The notes below the pieces were generated by a model, which worked only from the letters and a program-made list of their open reading frames with translations, was not told the origin of the DNA and did not search any database. Below, one piece after another: positions 25,250 to 33,959 of a stretch of DNA of 64,000 nucleotides. Origin of the DNA: Pusillimonas sp. TS35 (lineage in GTDB: Bacteria; Pseudomonadota; Gammaproteobacteria; Burkholderiales; Burkholderiaceae_B); the NCBI RefSeq assembly GCF_009857885.1, contig NZ_WWER01000003.1:398736-462735 (forward strand). Reading direction: 5' to 3'. Position numbers and translations under genes: made by a program. Numbering within the stretch: the stretch's first letter is position 1; each line of letters begins with the position of its first letter.

Positions 25250-25399
25250 GATGTTGTCTCCCCTGGTGATTAGAATTGTTTGCCGTACCCCTACTTCGAG
25301 CCGGTGGCGGTTTCCGGGGCTCACCGCATCAGGCCGGCCCATCCGGCGCGAGGGCGCCGGCAAGCCTGGCCCGCGACTGCGGCCCGGAAACCGGCCCCA

Positions 25400-26617
25400 T
25401 CAGGCCGGTGCGCTCGCGCCCGCACTTCCTTGCAGGCCCAGCTCACGAAGGATATCGTCGGTGTGTTGCCCGAGCAGCGGCGGCGCCATGCGGTATTCCA
25501 CCGGCGTCTCCGAAAACCGCATGGGGCTTGCCGTTGTGGGCGCGGTGCCCGCCAACGGATGCGGCAGCGTTTTCCAGATGCCGCGATGCTTGACCTGCTC
25601 GTTGTCGAACACCTGCGCAATATTGTTGATCGGGCCGCAGGGCACCCCCACCTTCTGCAGTTCGGCAATCCATTCATCGCGCTTGCGCGTGGCCATGATG
25701 GCCTCGAGCTCGGCAATCAGCGCCACACGGTTCTTGAGCCGCTGGCTGTTGGTGACGTAGTCGGGGTGGGTAGCGAGGTCGGGCCGCCCGATGACGCCGC
25801 AATAGGCCCGATACTGCGAATCGTTGCCCGTTGCCACGATAAGGTGGCCGTCGCTGGACGCGAACACCTGGTATGGCACCACGTTCTGGTGGGCATTGCC
25901 TGCACGCTTGGGCGCGACGCCGGTGGTCATGAAGTTAAGGTTCTGGTTGGCAAGCATCGACACGTGGCAGTCCAGCAGGGCCAGATCGATATGCTGACCC
26001 AGGCCGCTGCGATGCCGCTCGTGCAACGCACCCAGCACGGCAACGGTGGCATACATGCCAGTGATGATGTCTGTCACTGCAACGCCGGCCTTTTGTGGGC
26101 CGCCGCCGGGCAGGTCGTCCCGTTCGCCGGTGATGCTCATCAGCCCCCCCATGCCCTGGATCATGAAATCGTAGCCCGGCAGCGAGGCCATGGGCCCGGA
26201 CTGGCCGAAGCCAGTGATCGAGCAGTACACCAGCGAGGGGTTAATCGCCTTGATGCTTTCATAATCGAGCCCGTACTTCTTGAGCCCACCCACCTTGAAG
26301 TTCTCGACCAGCACATCGCACTTGGCGGCCATTTTGCGCACCAGCTCTGCGCCTTCGGGGGTGGCGATATCGATCGTGATCGAACGCTTGTTGCGATTCG
26401 TGCTCAGATAGTACGCCGCCTCGGTCGTGTCGGCGCCCTGCTCGTCCTTCAGATAGGGCGGCCCCCAGCTGCGCGTATCGTCGCCGCCGCCCGGGCGCTC
26501 CACCTTGATGACGTCGGCCCCCAAGTCCGCCAGGTTCTGCGTGCACCACGGCCCCGCGAGCACCCGAGACAAATCCAGAATCTTCACACCGTCCAGCGGT
26601 GCCTTGCGGCCATCCAT
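25400..26617 (-). CDS. Family III CoA-transferase (CaiB/BaiF)
   Basis: The 405-residue product starts with DGVKILDLSRVLAGPWCTQN and has GADVIKVERPGGGDDTRSWG, typical of succinyl-CoA-dependent transferases of the family; the catalytic aspartate is D183 (VAVTDIITGMYA). Its start codon overlaps the stop of the MaoC gene by one base, so the two are coupled. The next gene is a Bug receptor, 150 bases downstream. It should activate the acid that MaoC and SDR enzymes process. The 25250-25399 gap has no clear element. Confidence 0.88.
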   Translation of the reverse strand: MDGRKAPLDGVKILDLSRVLAGPWCTQNLADLGADVIKVERPGGGDDTRSWGPPYLKDEQGADTTEAAYYLSTNRNKRSITIDIATPEGAELVRKMAAKCDVLVENFKVGGLKKYGLDYESIKAINPSLVYCSITGFGQSGPMASLPGYDFMIQGMGGLMSITGERDDLPGGGPQKAGVAVTDIITGMYATVAVLGALHERHRSGLGQHIDLALLDCHVSMLANQNLNFMTTGVAPKRAGNAHQNVVPYQVFASSDGHLIVATGNDSQYRAYCGVIGRPDLATHPDYVTNSQRLKNRVALIAELEAIMATRKRDEWIAELQKVGVPCGPINNIAQVFDNEQVKHRGIWKTLPHPLAGTAPTTASPMRFSETPVEYRMAPPLLGQHTDDILRELGLQGSAGASAPA

Positions 26618-27477
26618 TACCTGACTCCTGCTATTCCATTGCTTAATACGATAACGTCGCGCTCCAGCGCCCTCGCCTGGAAATGCACCGCACCGCCGTC
26701 AGAATTCCAGATCTCGACAGCCAGGGTTTCGCCCGGATAGACCGGAGAAGAAAAGCGCGTGTGCATGTAGGCCAGGCGCTTGCTATCGTAACCGCAAACC
26801 GTTTTGACGAGCGCGTGCGCGGCCACACCGTATGTGCACAGCCCATGAAGAATCGGACGCGCAAAGCCTCCCTTCTCGGCCACGGACGGGTCGGCATGCA
26901 GGGGGTTGTAGTCACCGCTCAGGCGGTACAGGAGCGCAGCCTGGGCAAGCGTAGGCAGCTTGCAGACCGCATCGGGGGCGCGGTCTGGCACCTTGGGCAG
27001 CGCTTCCGTCGGCTCGTCTCCCGCGCCAAAACCGCCATCGGCGCGGCAGAAGGTAACATGCTCCACAGTGGCCAGCAGGGCATCGGTGACGGCGTCGTGC
27101 ACCTTGCGCTCGGTAACCACCAGCGCACCCTTATCGGCGCCTTTGTCGATCACGCGCGAGATGTGGCTGCGGCCCACGACTGTGCCGGTGGCCGGGAACG
27201 GCGCGTGAAAATGCATGCGCTGCTCGCCATGCACCAGCTTCATCCACGATATGCCGGCCTTGGGATCTTTCATCCAGAAGCCCGGGTAGCCCAAGACCGC
27301 GGCCATGGACGGGAACACCTCAAGGTTCTCCTCGTAGACATACTTAAGCTGGTCGCGGTCGATGGGATCATGCCCCAGGCCGATGCCCAGCGCGTAAAGG
27401 ATCACATCCTTTTCAGTGTACGTATGACGAAGTTCGGGGAAATGCCAGTTCTTGATCAGGTCATAGTCGAGCGGCAT
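26617..27477 (-). CDS. MFE2-type hydratase (double hot-dog MaoC protein)
   Basis: The 286-residue product has the two-domain hot-dog layout of the hydratase-2 part of multifunctional enzyme type 2. The C-terminal half has the catalytic signature YRLSGDYNPLHADPSVA (about 184-200) and RPILHGLCTYGVAAHAL. Such proteins hydrate 2-enoyl-CoA to (R)-3-hydroxyacyl-CoA. Upstream, ten bases away, is an SDR that could oxidise the product, and downstream the CoA-transferase. The combination mimics two thirds of a peroxisomal MFE2 as separate genes. Chain length and branching of the substrate cannot be told from sequence. Confidence 0.87.
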   Translation of the reverse strand: MPLDYDLIKNWHFPELRHTYTEKDVILYALGIGLGHDPIDRDQLKYVYEENLEVFPSMAAVLGYPGFWMKDPKAGISWMKLVHGEQRMHFHAPFPATGTVVGRSHISRVIDKGADKGALVVTERKVHDAVTDALLATVEHVTFCRADGGFGAGDEPTEALPKVPDRAPDAVCKLPTLAQAALLYRLSGDYNPLHADPSVAEKGGFARPILHGLCTYGVAAHALVKTVCGYDSKRLAYMHTRFSSPVYPGETLAVEIWNSDGGAVHFQARALERDVIVLSNGIAGVR

Positions 27478-27487
27478 GGCGTACTCC

Positions 27488-28375
27488 TTAGATGGGATCC
27501 CAGCCGATCACCTCGGGCGAGCGCTCCAGTTTGTAAAAGCTGTTCTTCATGGCCGGGATGGCAATCTCGGCAATCCCCTCGGGCGTCCAACCTTCGGACA
27601 TATGCACCGACCGCACCGGGCGGGGCTGGCTGAACAGCATGATCTCGTTGGCGCGCACAGAGAAGATCTGGGCGGTGACTTCGCGGGCAGCATCGCTGCC
27701 CAAGTACACGACCAGCGGCGCAATCTTGCCGGCCTCCATCTTCTGCAGCTTCTGCACACGCAGTTTTTCTTCGGGCGTCTCGGCTGGAATGGAGCTGGTC
27801 ATGGCTGTCCAGGCAAACGGCGCGATGCAGTTCGAGCGCACGTTGAAGCGCGACATATCCAGAGCGATGGACTTGGACAAGCCCACAATGCCCATCTTGG
27901 CGGCGGAATAATTCGCCTGGCCAAAATTGCCGATCAAGCCAGAAGTGGAAGTCATGTGCACATATGCGCCCGACTCCTGCTCGCGGAAGAACGGCGCCGC
28001 GGCGCGGCTGACATAAAAAGAACCGTTCAGGTGCACGTCCAGCACCTGCGACCACTCTTCATCCGACATCTTGTGGAACAAGCGGTCGCGCAGATTACCG
28101 GCATTGTTCACAATGATGTCGATTTTGCCGAAGGTATCCACCGCAGCCTGGACGATATGATGGGCGCTCTCGCGACCTGCCACGCTGTCGGTGTTGGCGA
28201 TCGCCTCACCGCCGGCAGCCTTGATTTCATCGACCACGCGCTGGGCGGGTTCGGCGCCGATGTCATTGACCACCACGCGCGCACCCGCCGCAGCCAGGCC
28301 CAGCGCGATGCCCCGGCCGATTCCGCCCCCGGCGCCGGTGACGACTGCCACCTTACCGTCTACCAAACCACTCAT
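27488..28375 (-). CDS. SDR dehydrogenase, MFE2-type 3-hydroxyacyl-CoA dehydrogenase
   Basis: The 295-residue product is a classical short-chain dehydrogenase: TGAGGGIG (nucleotide binding, about 14-21), NNAG, and the catalytic S-Y-K set in TSTSGLIGNFGQANYSAAK. The extended C-terminus (SEGWTPEGIAEIAIPAMKN) is typical of bacterial MFE2-like SDRs that act with a MaoC hydratase. I chose the second ATG (28375) because AAGGAG lies six bases before it; the first ATG, two codons earlier, directly abuts that site. It heads the operon and is divergent from the DUF35-thiolase pair across 270 bases. Confidence 0.85.
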   Translation of the reverse strand: MSGLVDGKVAVVTGAGGGIGRGIALGLAAAGARVVVNDIGAEPAQRVVDEIKAAGGEAIANTDSVAGRESAHHIVQAAVDTFGKIDIIVNNAGNLRDRLFHKMSDEEWSQVLDVHLNGSFYVSRAAAPFFREQESGAYVHMTSTSGLIGNFGQANYSAAKMGIVGLSKSIALDMSRFNVRSNCIAPFAWTAMTSSIPAETPEEKLRVQKLQKMEAGKIAPLVVYLGSDAAREVTAQIFSVRANEIMLFSQPRPVRSVHMSEGWTPEGIAEIAIPAMKNSFYKLERSPEVIGWDPI

Positions 28376-28645
28376 GTCCATCTCCTTGGTGTATACAGTT
28401 CAAAATATGCCCCGACGCCATATAACAGGGCGGACGTTGTCGCAGGCCGCGTTCCAGCATAGGGTAAAACCAGCGCCGGCTGAACTCGGCTTTCAAAAAC
28501 TCTCCGTTAAGTATGGCTTAAGTGCAGCGAGGCGGCCACTCGCGACGCTGTACTCAGCCCTGTACTCGTTAACTAGGCCAAAACCCCCGCCTAAGCAAAA
28601 CAAAATTGCCATACCGGCCTATTGCAGTAAAACTCGACCAATTCG
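28376..28645. promoter_or_regulatory. Divergent promoter region, SDR operon / DUF35-thiolase pair
   Basis: This 270-base region separates two divergent units of one apparent pathway and must contain both promoters. A TTAACTAGG stretch at about 28568 and scattered AT-rich patches are present, but I could not assign boxes or an operator with confidence. No regulator gene adjoins it. Confidence 0.35.
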
Positions 28646-29089
28646 ATGACAACACCTCTCAACGAGCCAATCACCATGTCCAGCAAACAAGACGCATCGC
28701 CCTCGCATGCGCAGTCAGATATCGGCGCCGACCTGTACTACCGCACACAACTGGATCAGGGCAGCTTTCAGATCCAACGCTGCGCGTCCTGTGAGCGCAG
28801 CGTTTTCTATCCGCGCATGCTCTGCCCCCACTGCGGCAGCGACAATCTCACTTGGTACACACCTTCGGGCGAAGGCGAGGTCTACTCGACCACGATCGTG
28901 CGGCGCAAGCCCGAGCACGGCGGCGACTACAACGTCGCACTGATCGATCTTAAAGAAGGCGTGCGCATGATGAGCCGTGTCGACGGGATCGCACCTGACG
29001 CGGTGCAGATCGGCATGCCGGTCAAGGCGGGCGTTGTCGATGGCGGCGACGGAAAGATGGTCGTGTTCACGGTGGCGGGGGATAAATAA
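28646..29089 (+). CDS. DUF35 zinc-ribbon/OB-fold partner of thiolase-like enzyme
   Basis: The 147-residue product has a rubredoxin-like zinc ribbon with four cysteines, C46, C49, C60 and C63 (CASC, CPHC), then an OB-fold of the DUF35/ChsH2-C type. In known systems these proteins bind a thiolase-like partner and shape its CoA-substrate channel. The partner gene starts at 29089 with a one-base overlap (TAATG), which indicates tight coupling. An alternative start at 28676 (MSSKQD) would remove ten residues; neither start has a strong ribosome site. It resembles the BbsA / ChsH2-DUF35 type pairing rather than a free-standing enzyme. Confidence 0.83.
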   Translation: MTTPLNEPITMSSKQDASPSHAQSDIGADLYYRTQLDQGSFQIQRCASCERSVFYPRMLCPHCGSDNLTWYTPSGEGEVYSTTIVRRKPEHGGDYNVALIDLKEGVRMMSRVDGIAPDAVQIGMPVKAGVVDGGDGKMVVFTVAGDK

Positions 29090-30261
29090 TGATCAATGAA
29101 CGACTCAGGGGCGCCGCCGCGGTTGTTGGCGTTGGCCACGCGGGGCTGGGCCAGGCCAACGGCTACACCGAAATGGAAATCCTGGTGCAGGCCGCGCATC
29201 GCGCCGTCACCGATGCCGGGCTCACCATGCAGGACATCGACGGCATCTGTACCGCCAGCGTCGCATCCACCATGTGGGCGATGCCGGTGATCGAACACCT
29301 GGGCATCCGGCCCACTTTCATCGAAAGCACCATGCTGGGCGGCTCCAGCTTTGTGGCGCATTTGATGCCGGCCATCCAGGCGCTGGAATCGGGCCAGTGC
29401 AATGCCGTACTGGTGTGCTACGGCAGCACGCAGCGCACCTCCACGCTGAACCGCGCCGAGATCGGGGCCGCACGCCGCAAGCTCGACCCACAACCCTACG
29501 AGCAGCCCTACAACCCGCTGAACCCGCTCAGTTCCTATGCGCTGGCGGCACGCCGCCACATGCACCAGTACGGCACCACCCGCGAGCAGCTTGCCGAAGT
29601 CGCCGTGGCTGCCCGCAAGTGGGCGCAACTCAACCCCGAAGCGCAAGATCGCGGGCCGCTCAGCATTGAAGACGTCATGTCCGCCCGCATGGTTTCCGAT
29701 CCGCTCACTGTGCGCGATTGCTGTCTGGTTACTGATGGCGCCGGAGCCTATGTGCTGGTGCGCGCCGACCGCGCCCGCTCGCTCAAGCAGAAGCCGGTCT
29801 ATGTTCTGGGCAACGCCACCGCCGTGTGGAATCGCCAGATCTCGTCCATGCATGACCTTACCGTCACCGCGGCACAGCAGTCCGGCCGCGTCGCCTTCGA
29901 AATGGCAGGCGTCAAGCCGTCCGACATCGATGTCGTGGAACTGTACGACGCATTCACCATCAATACCATTCTGTTCCTGGAAGACCTGGGCTTCTGCAAG
30001 AAGGGCGAAGGTGGTGAATTCGTCAGCAACGGTGCCATCGCGCCGGGCGGACGCCTGCCCGTCAACACCAATGGGGGCGGCCTATCGTGCGTGCACCCCG
30101 GCATGTACGGCATCTTCATTCTGATCGAAGCCGTGCGCCAGTTGCGGGGAGACTGCGGCGAACGCCAAGTCAAAGACGCGAAACTGGCCGTCGTCAACGG
30201 CAATGGCGGTACGCTATCCAGCCAGTCCACGGCGGTGTTGGGTACGGAAGAAACGCTGTAG
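29089..30261 (+). CDS. Thiolase-like protein lacking the usual catalytic cysteine
   Basis: The 390-residue product has the thiolase fold of the SCP2/lipid-transfer type. The place where thiolases carry the nucleophilic Cys reads STMLGGSSFVAHL (81-93), with Ser residues and no Cys. The C-terminal LSCVHPGMYG retains the His of the usual GHP motif. Such Cys-less proteins coupled to DUF35 partners include retro-aldolases (Ltp2-type) as well as thiolases with altered active sites (BbsB-type). It overlaps the DUF35 gene by one base. The likely role is the last C-C cleavage of the CoA-ester pathway encoded by the divergent operon; aldol versus thiolytic chemistry is open. Confidence 0.8.
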   Translation: MINERLRGAAAVVGVGHAGLGQANGYTEMEILVQAAHRAVTDAGLTMQDIDGICTASVASTMWAMPVIEHLGIRPTFIESTMLGGSSFVAHLMPAIQALESGQCNAVLVCYGSTQRTSTLNRAEIGAARRKLDPQPYEQPYNPLNPLSSYALAARRHMHQYGTTREQLAEVAVAARKWAQLNPEAQDRGPLSIEDVMSARMVSDPLTVRDCCLVTDGAGAYVLVRADRARSLKQKPVYVLGNATAVWNRQISSMHDLTVTAAQQSGRVAFEMAGVKPSDIDVVELYDAFTINTILFLEDLGFCKKGEGGEFVSNGAIAPGGRLPVNTNGGGLSCVHPGMYGIFILIEAVRQLRGDCGERQVKDAKLAVVNGNGGTLSSQSTAVLGTEETL

Positions 30262-30331
30262 CGAGAGGGTGCTGCCGCTGCGAAAATAACAATAAATCTA
30301 TATCCTCAGGGCCGCGGCACCCAGCTCCGCT

Positions 30332-30994
30332 TCAACCGCGCACTTTCTTGAGCAACGCCCGCACCTCCTCCCGCCGCCCCTCATCGGCCACTTTCCGGCC
30401 TGGCCGGGGCGGCGCTTTCAGCGCCTTCTCAAGGTAGGGGATCGCCTCAACCTTACGGTTGCGGTAGACAAGGTAGTCGGCATAAAAGTAATTGGGATCG
30501 ATGCCGTCGGGGTTCACGGCAAGTGCCTGCTTGAGCAATGCTTCCGCTTTCTTGTTGTCGCCGAAGCCGATAGGCCATCCCGGCACCTTGTAATAGAGCA
30601 CGCCCAGGCTGTTGAGGGCGGATCCATCCAGCGCCTTGCTGTCGATCTGGATGGCGGTTTCGTACTCTGTCTTGGCGCGCTTGGCCAAGCCCAGTGCGCC
30701 TGTACCGCCTTTGGCGCCAGCCCACGAACTCAGGATGATGCCCTCCCAGATATGCGGCTCGGCGCGGGTGGCGTAGCGGCTGGTCAGCCCGTGTGCCTGC
30801 TGCGACAGTGCCTCGAAGCGGGCCGTCCGTTGCCCTTCCGGAACCTTGTACTGAATGACAGCCCATTCCTGTTGAAGGGTGCGGATACCGTCGTCGAGGC
30901 CGCTGGCGGAAGTTTGGGCGTGTGCCGGGTATGAAAGGGATGCCCCCGCCAACAGGGTCGCGGCTATTCCGCGCAAAAGAAAATCTCGGATCAT
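30332..30994 (-). CDS. Exported TPR-repeat protein
   Basis: The 220-residue product has a signal peptide over residues 1-26 (ending PAHA) and tetratricopeptide-like helices in the middle and second half (ALNSLGVLYYKVPGWPIGF; KAEALLKQALAVNPDG; AIPYLEKALKAPP). It looks like a periplasmic scaffold protein, with some resemblance to the TatT group of TPR proteins. The start at 30994 has GGAG seven bases upstream and overlaps the SDR stop (ATGA), so it belongs to the biosynthetic operon starting at 34606 as its last gene. No enzymatic motif is visible. Its job in the locus is unknown. Confidence 0.75.
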   Translation of the reverse strand: MIRDFLLRGIAATLLAGASLSYPAHAQTSASGLDDGIRTLQQEWAVIQYKVPEGQRTARFEALSQQAHGLTSRYATRAEPHIWEGIILSSWAGAKGGTGALGLAKRAKTEYETAIQIDSKALDGSALNSLGVLYYKVPGWPIGFGDNKKAEALLKQALAVNPDGIDPNYFYADYLVYRNRKVEAIPYLEKALKAPPRPGRKVADEGRREEVRALLKKVRG

Positions 30995-31806
30995 AAGGAT
31001 GCTCCAGGAGGTAGATGCAAGGATTCCAGCGCTTTCCGATGCCGGGCAAATACGCCATCCAGCCATTCTGGAAACAAGCCATTCAAGCGGGCAATCAGCG
31101 GCTCAATGCCGCCCGCAAAACGCTGCCGCGATTCCGTGCGCAGCATGCGCGCAACTTGCCGCGCAACGGCTTGCGGAGAGTCGCTGGTTGAGCCGGTGGC
31201 CTTGTTGAAAGCCATCACCTGCGGCGTGTTGAAACGCGTATCAATGGTTCGAGGCGCGTAGTACTGGACGCGAATCGCGGAGCCCGCCAGTTCGCGCCGC
31301 AGCGCTTCCGTGTAGATCCGCAGCGCCGCCTTGCTTGCGCCGTAGGCGGAGAACCCCGGCACGCCCAGGCTTCCCAGCGTGGAACCGATATTGAGTATCT
31401 GTGCCCGCGGCCTGGACCGCAGCATGGGCAGCATGCCGGCAACCAGCAGCATGGGCGCAAGAATGTTGGTATCGACTATCTGCCTGGCATGATCGGCCTG
31501 CAGGTCGTGGGCGGGCCCAAAGGCGGCGACGGCAGCATTGTTAATCAGCACATTGGCCCGCCGCGCCGCCGCCGCGTCGATAATGGCGGCGCGTCCGTGC
31601 TCAGTCGTCACGTCCACGATCAACACATCGACGCGGGAACGACGGTGCGCGCCCACATCAAGTGATTGGGCCAGTTCAAGTAGCGGGCCGGCGCTGCGCC
31701 CTACCAGCAGCATGCTTGCGCCTTCACCAACAAGCTGGCGCGCAATGGCGCTGCCCAGGCCGCCCGAGGCGCCCGTCAGGACAACTGATGCGTCGGCGGC
31801 CTTCAT
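30991..31806 (-). CDS. Short-chain dehydrogenase of the di-iron oxidase locus
   Basis: The 271-residue SDR has TGASGGLG (about 11-18), NNAA in place of NNAG, and the S-Y-K catalytic set in NIGSTLGSLGVPGFSAYGASK. A C-terminal segment (FPEWLDGVFARHRKAL) resembles the membrane-associated tail of SDRs acting on lipid substrates. Start and end overlap the flanking genes by four bases each. In the locus it probably reduces or oxidises an aldehyde/ketone or alcohol formed from an activated acyl substrate. The reaction itself cannot be read from the sequence. Confidence 0.82.
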   Translation of the reverse strand: MKAADASVVLTGASGGLGSAIARQLVGEGASMLLVGRSAGPLLELAQSLDVGAHRRSRVDVLIVDVTTEHGRAAIIDAAAARRANVLINNAAVAAFGPAHDLQADHARQIVDTNILAPMLLVAGMLPMLRSRPRAQILNIGSTLGSLGVPGFSAYGASKAALRIYTEALRRELAGSAIRVQYYAPRTIDTRFNTPQVMAFNKATGSTSDSPQAVARQVARMLRTESRQRFAGGIEPLIARLNGLFPEWLDGVFARHRKALESLHLPPGASL

Positions 31807-32474
31807 GCTGATGCCTCGTTCGCCACGGCGCGCGGCAGTGAACGAAAAATGGCGCCGTACAGCCGATAGAACATGTGCGCGCCATGAATCACCGCATCGC
31901 GATCCCCCTGGTCGTCCAGCCGGTTCATCAACTCGGCGAAATGCGCGGTATGACCAACGTCGAGCGCTCCATGCGATCGCAGATAGCTGAAGGCATTAGC
32001 CGGCAGATTGAGTGAACGCTGTATCTGGTCCGCGGCGTTCAGCGCCAGCGCCACGCTGGTGCCCTCCAGCACATGCACCATACCAAAGAAGCCCATCGGG
32101 TTCTTGCGAGCGATCGTGTCGTACGCGTACGACACCATGATTTCGGTGTCGGGGCCCGGCCCCGCACGACGCACCGCGTCGGCATCCTGGCCCAGCGCGC
32201 GCAGATCGTTCAGTATCCACTCATCGTGCCCGATCTCCTCATCAGCGTACTCATCCAGCGCGGCGTGCAGCCATCCCAGGCGCTGCGGAATACGCGCGCG
32301 GCAGGCATGCATCAGTGGCACAGTCTGGCTCACATGGTGATATGCCTCGCGCAGGAACGCGATGTAGGACGGCAGCGCAACCTCGCCATGCAGGCAGTCC
32401 TGGATGATCGGCGTACCAACCAGCGACGCTCGGCTGTCCTCGGTCCTCTTGAGCAATGTTTGATAGAAAGACAT
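31803..32474 (-). CDS. Heme-oxygenase-like di-iron enzyme (HDO/TenA-like)
   Basis: The 223-residue all-helical product has the ligand pattern of heme-oxygenase-like di-iron oxidases/oxygenases: E80 and H83 (DEEIGHDEW), E137 (HVLEGTSVALA), and H168, D172, H175 (SHGALDVGH). The H-x3-D-x2-H set and the 54-residue spacing H83-E137 match CADD-like enzymes as I recall them. Members include UndA (fatty acid to 1-alkene), SznF and CADD. Many are misnamed TenA or PqqC-like. The neighbouring AMP ligase and SDR suggest an acyl-derived substrate. It lies 18 bases after the ligase gene and overlaps the SDR gene by four bases. Confidence 0.8.
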   Translation of the reverse strand: MSFYQTLLKRTEDSRASLVGTPIIQDCLHGEVALPSYIAFLREAYHHVSQTVPLMHACRARIPQRLGWLHAALDEYADEEIGHDEWILNDLRALGQDADAVRRAGPGPDTEIMVSYAYDTIARKNPMGFFGMVHVLEGTSVALALNAADQIQRSLNLPANAFSYLRSHGALDVGHTAHFAELMNRLDDQGDRDAVIHGAHMFYRLYGAIFRSLPRAVANEASA

Positions 32475-32492
32475 AGTGATTCAGGCCATGTA

Positions 32493-33959
32493 TTAAGCGG
32501 AAACCCGCGGGAAAAGTTCGGCGTGCATCGCTGCCACGGCATCGCGGCGCGGCCGGCCGTTGGCGGTTGCCAGCCCGCTGGCCGTAGAAAAATCGGCATG
32601 CGCGCGCATCCATGGGCCGATGCGCGCATAGTCGGGCAAGTCCTGGTTCACACGGTCGATGCAGGCACGGAGCACGTCATCGCTCGCATCACCAAGCGGC
32701 CAAAGGACGGCACCCAACGCCGGCTGGCCATCCCCCAGTACAACTGCCTGGGCAACGGCGGGCTGACTGGCCAATTGGGCTTCTATCCATTCAGGCGACA
32801 CATTCCGCCCGAAGCCGGTCACCAGCACATTCTTCTTGCGGCCGCGAATATGCAGAAAGCCCGCATCATCCAGGAAACCAAGGTCGCCGGTCGCCAGCCA
32901 CTCACGACGCGCAAAAGGCTGCCCCAGGTAGCCGAGCGCCTGACAGCCCGCGACTTCTATTTCACCATCGTCGGCGATGCGCACGCGCGCATGCGGCAAA
33001 GGGCGACCGGCAGAGCCCGAGCAGTCGGCGTCGGGCAGGTTCAAGGTCTGTACCGAGCACGCTTCCGACAGGCCATAGCCTTCGAAAGCCGGAATGCCCT
33101 GGCTGCGCGCCGCACCCAGCACCTGCGCGCCCACTGCTGCACCACCGACCGCCATCAGCCGCAACGCTCCCGGCGCGGCGGCACGCGCCGCCTGCAGCCA
33201 GCCGGCATATGCGCGCAACATTTGCGGCATCACAATGACGCTGTGAGCGCCGCAACCGTTGAGCGCCTCGTGGAACAGGCCCGGGTCAAAGTGCGAGGAT
33301 CCCTGTAAACCCACCTCGCCCAACGGCCGCACAACGACAGCGGCACCTTCCATCAAGGGCGCATAGACGCCAGCAATGTTCTCCAGCAATATCGCCAAGG
33401 GCAGGGCCGTCAGGTGGCGCCGGACGGCAAGCGGCTTCGTCGCCTGTGCCACGCCTGCGGCCACGGCGAGCATGTCGCTCGCCGCCAGGCACACGCCTTT
33501 GGGGCTGCCTGTCGACCCCGAAGTGAACGTGATCTTTGCGGTACCGGCAGGCAGCGATGCGTCGGCCGTACGCCGGAACAGAAACTGACCGGCCGGCAGC
33601 GCGCCTGCCCTTTCAAACCCGAACGCGGCAAGCACGGCACCGAGCGGCCCGGATGCGATGACCGTATCGACACCCGCAGCGTTCAGCGTGGCGCCCCACT
33701 GCTCGGGGGTAAAGAACAAGGGCAGCGGCACATGGACAACACTGGCACGCAGGCAGGCAAGATCATGGATGATCCAGCCAGGGCCATTGTCCAGCAATGA
33801 CGCCGCAACGCGTGTGCCATGCGCTACGAGCCGATCGGCATGGCCCCGTACACGCTCGCTCAATGCGCCGTAGCTGATGGTTTCCGATGTTGTTTGTATC
33901 GCAGAAAGGCCACTGCGGGCAGGGCTATCCAGCAATGCCAGGAAATCAATGGTATTCAT
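32493..33959 (-). CDS. AMP-dependent ligase of the di-iron oxidase locus
   Basis: The 488-residue product is an ANL-superfamily adenylating enzyme. The core motif KITFTSGSTGSPKGVCL (about 144-160) is intact, EGYGLSEA and WLATGDLGFLDDAG follow, and the C-terminal domain has GRKKNVLVTGFGRNVSPEWIEAQ, a pattern of long-chain acyl-CoA synthetases and of ligases feeding specialised metabolism. A catalytic Lys is not obvious; the end reads TANGRPRRDAVAA, where Arg-rich text replaces the common GK(I/V). The start at 33959 overlaps the stop of the hemolysin-family gene (ATGA). It should activate an acyl substrate for the di-iron enzyme, the SDR or the hemolysin-family protein. Confidence 0.85.
   Translation of the reverse strand: MNTIDFLALLDSPARSGLSAIQTTSETISYGALSERVRGHADRLVAHGTRVAASLLDNGPGWIIHDLACLRASVVHVPLPLFFTPEQWGATLNAAGVDTVIASGPLGAVLAAFGFERAGALPAGQFLFRRTADASLPAGTAKITFTSGSTGSPKGVCLAASDMLAVAAGVAQATKPLAVRRHLTALPLAILLENIAGVYAPLMEGAAVVVRPLGEVGLQGSSHFDPGLFHEALNGCGAHSVIVMPQMLRAYAGWLQAARAAAPGALRLMAVGGAAVGAQVLGAARSQGIPAFEGYGLSEACSVQTLNLPDADCSGSAGRPLPHARVRIADDGEIEVAGCQALGYLGQPFARREWLATGDLGFLDDAGFLHIRGRKKNVLVTGFGRNVSPEWIEAQLASQPAVAQAVVLGDGQPALGAVLWPLGDASDDVLRACIDRVNQDLPDYARIGPWMRAHADFSTASGLATANGRPRRDAVAAMHAELFPRVSA

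Noticed and set aside
25280..26740. Long plus-strand frame (486 codons) opposite the CoA-transferase gene
   Set aside because: His/Gly/Val-rich translation without domains, fully antisense to a gene with intact catalytic motifs.
32073..33308. Plus-strand frame (411 codons) across the di-iron enzyme and AMP-ligase genes
   Set aside because: Antisense to two coupled genes with conserved motifs; composition is Arg/His-rich noise.
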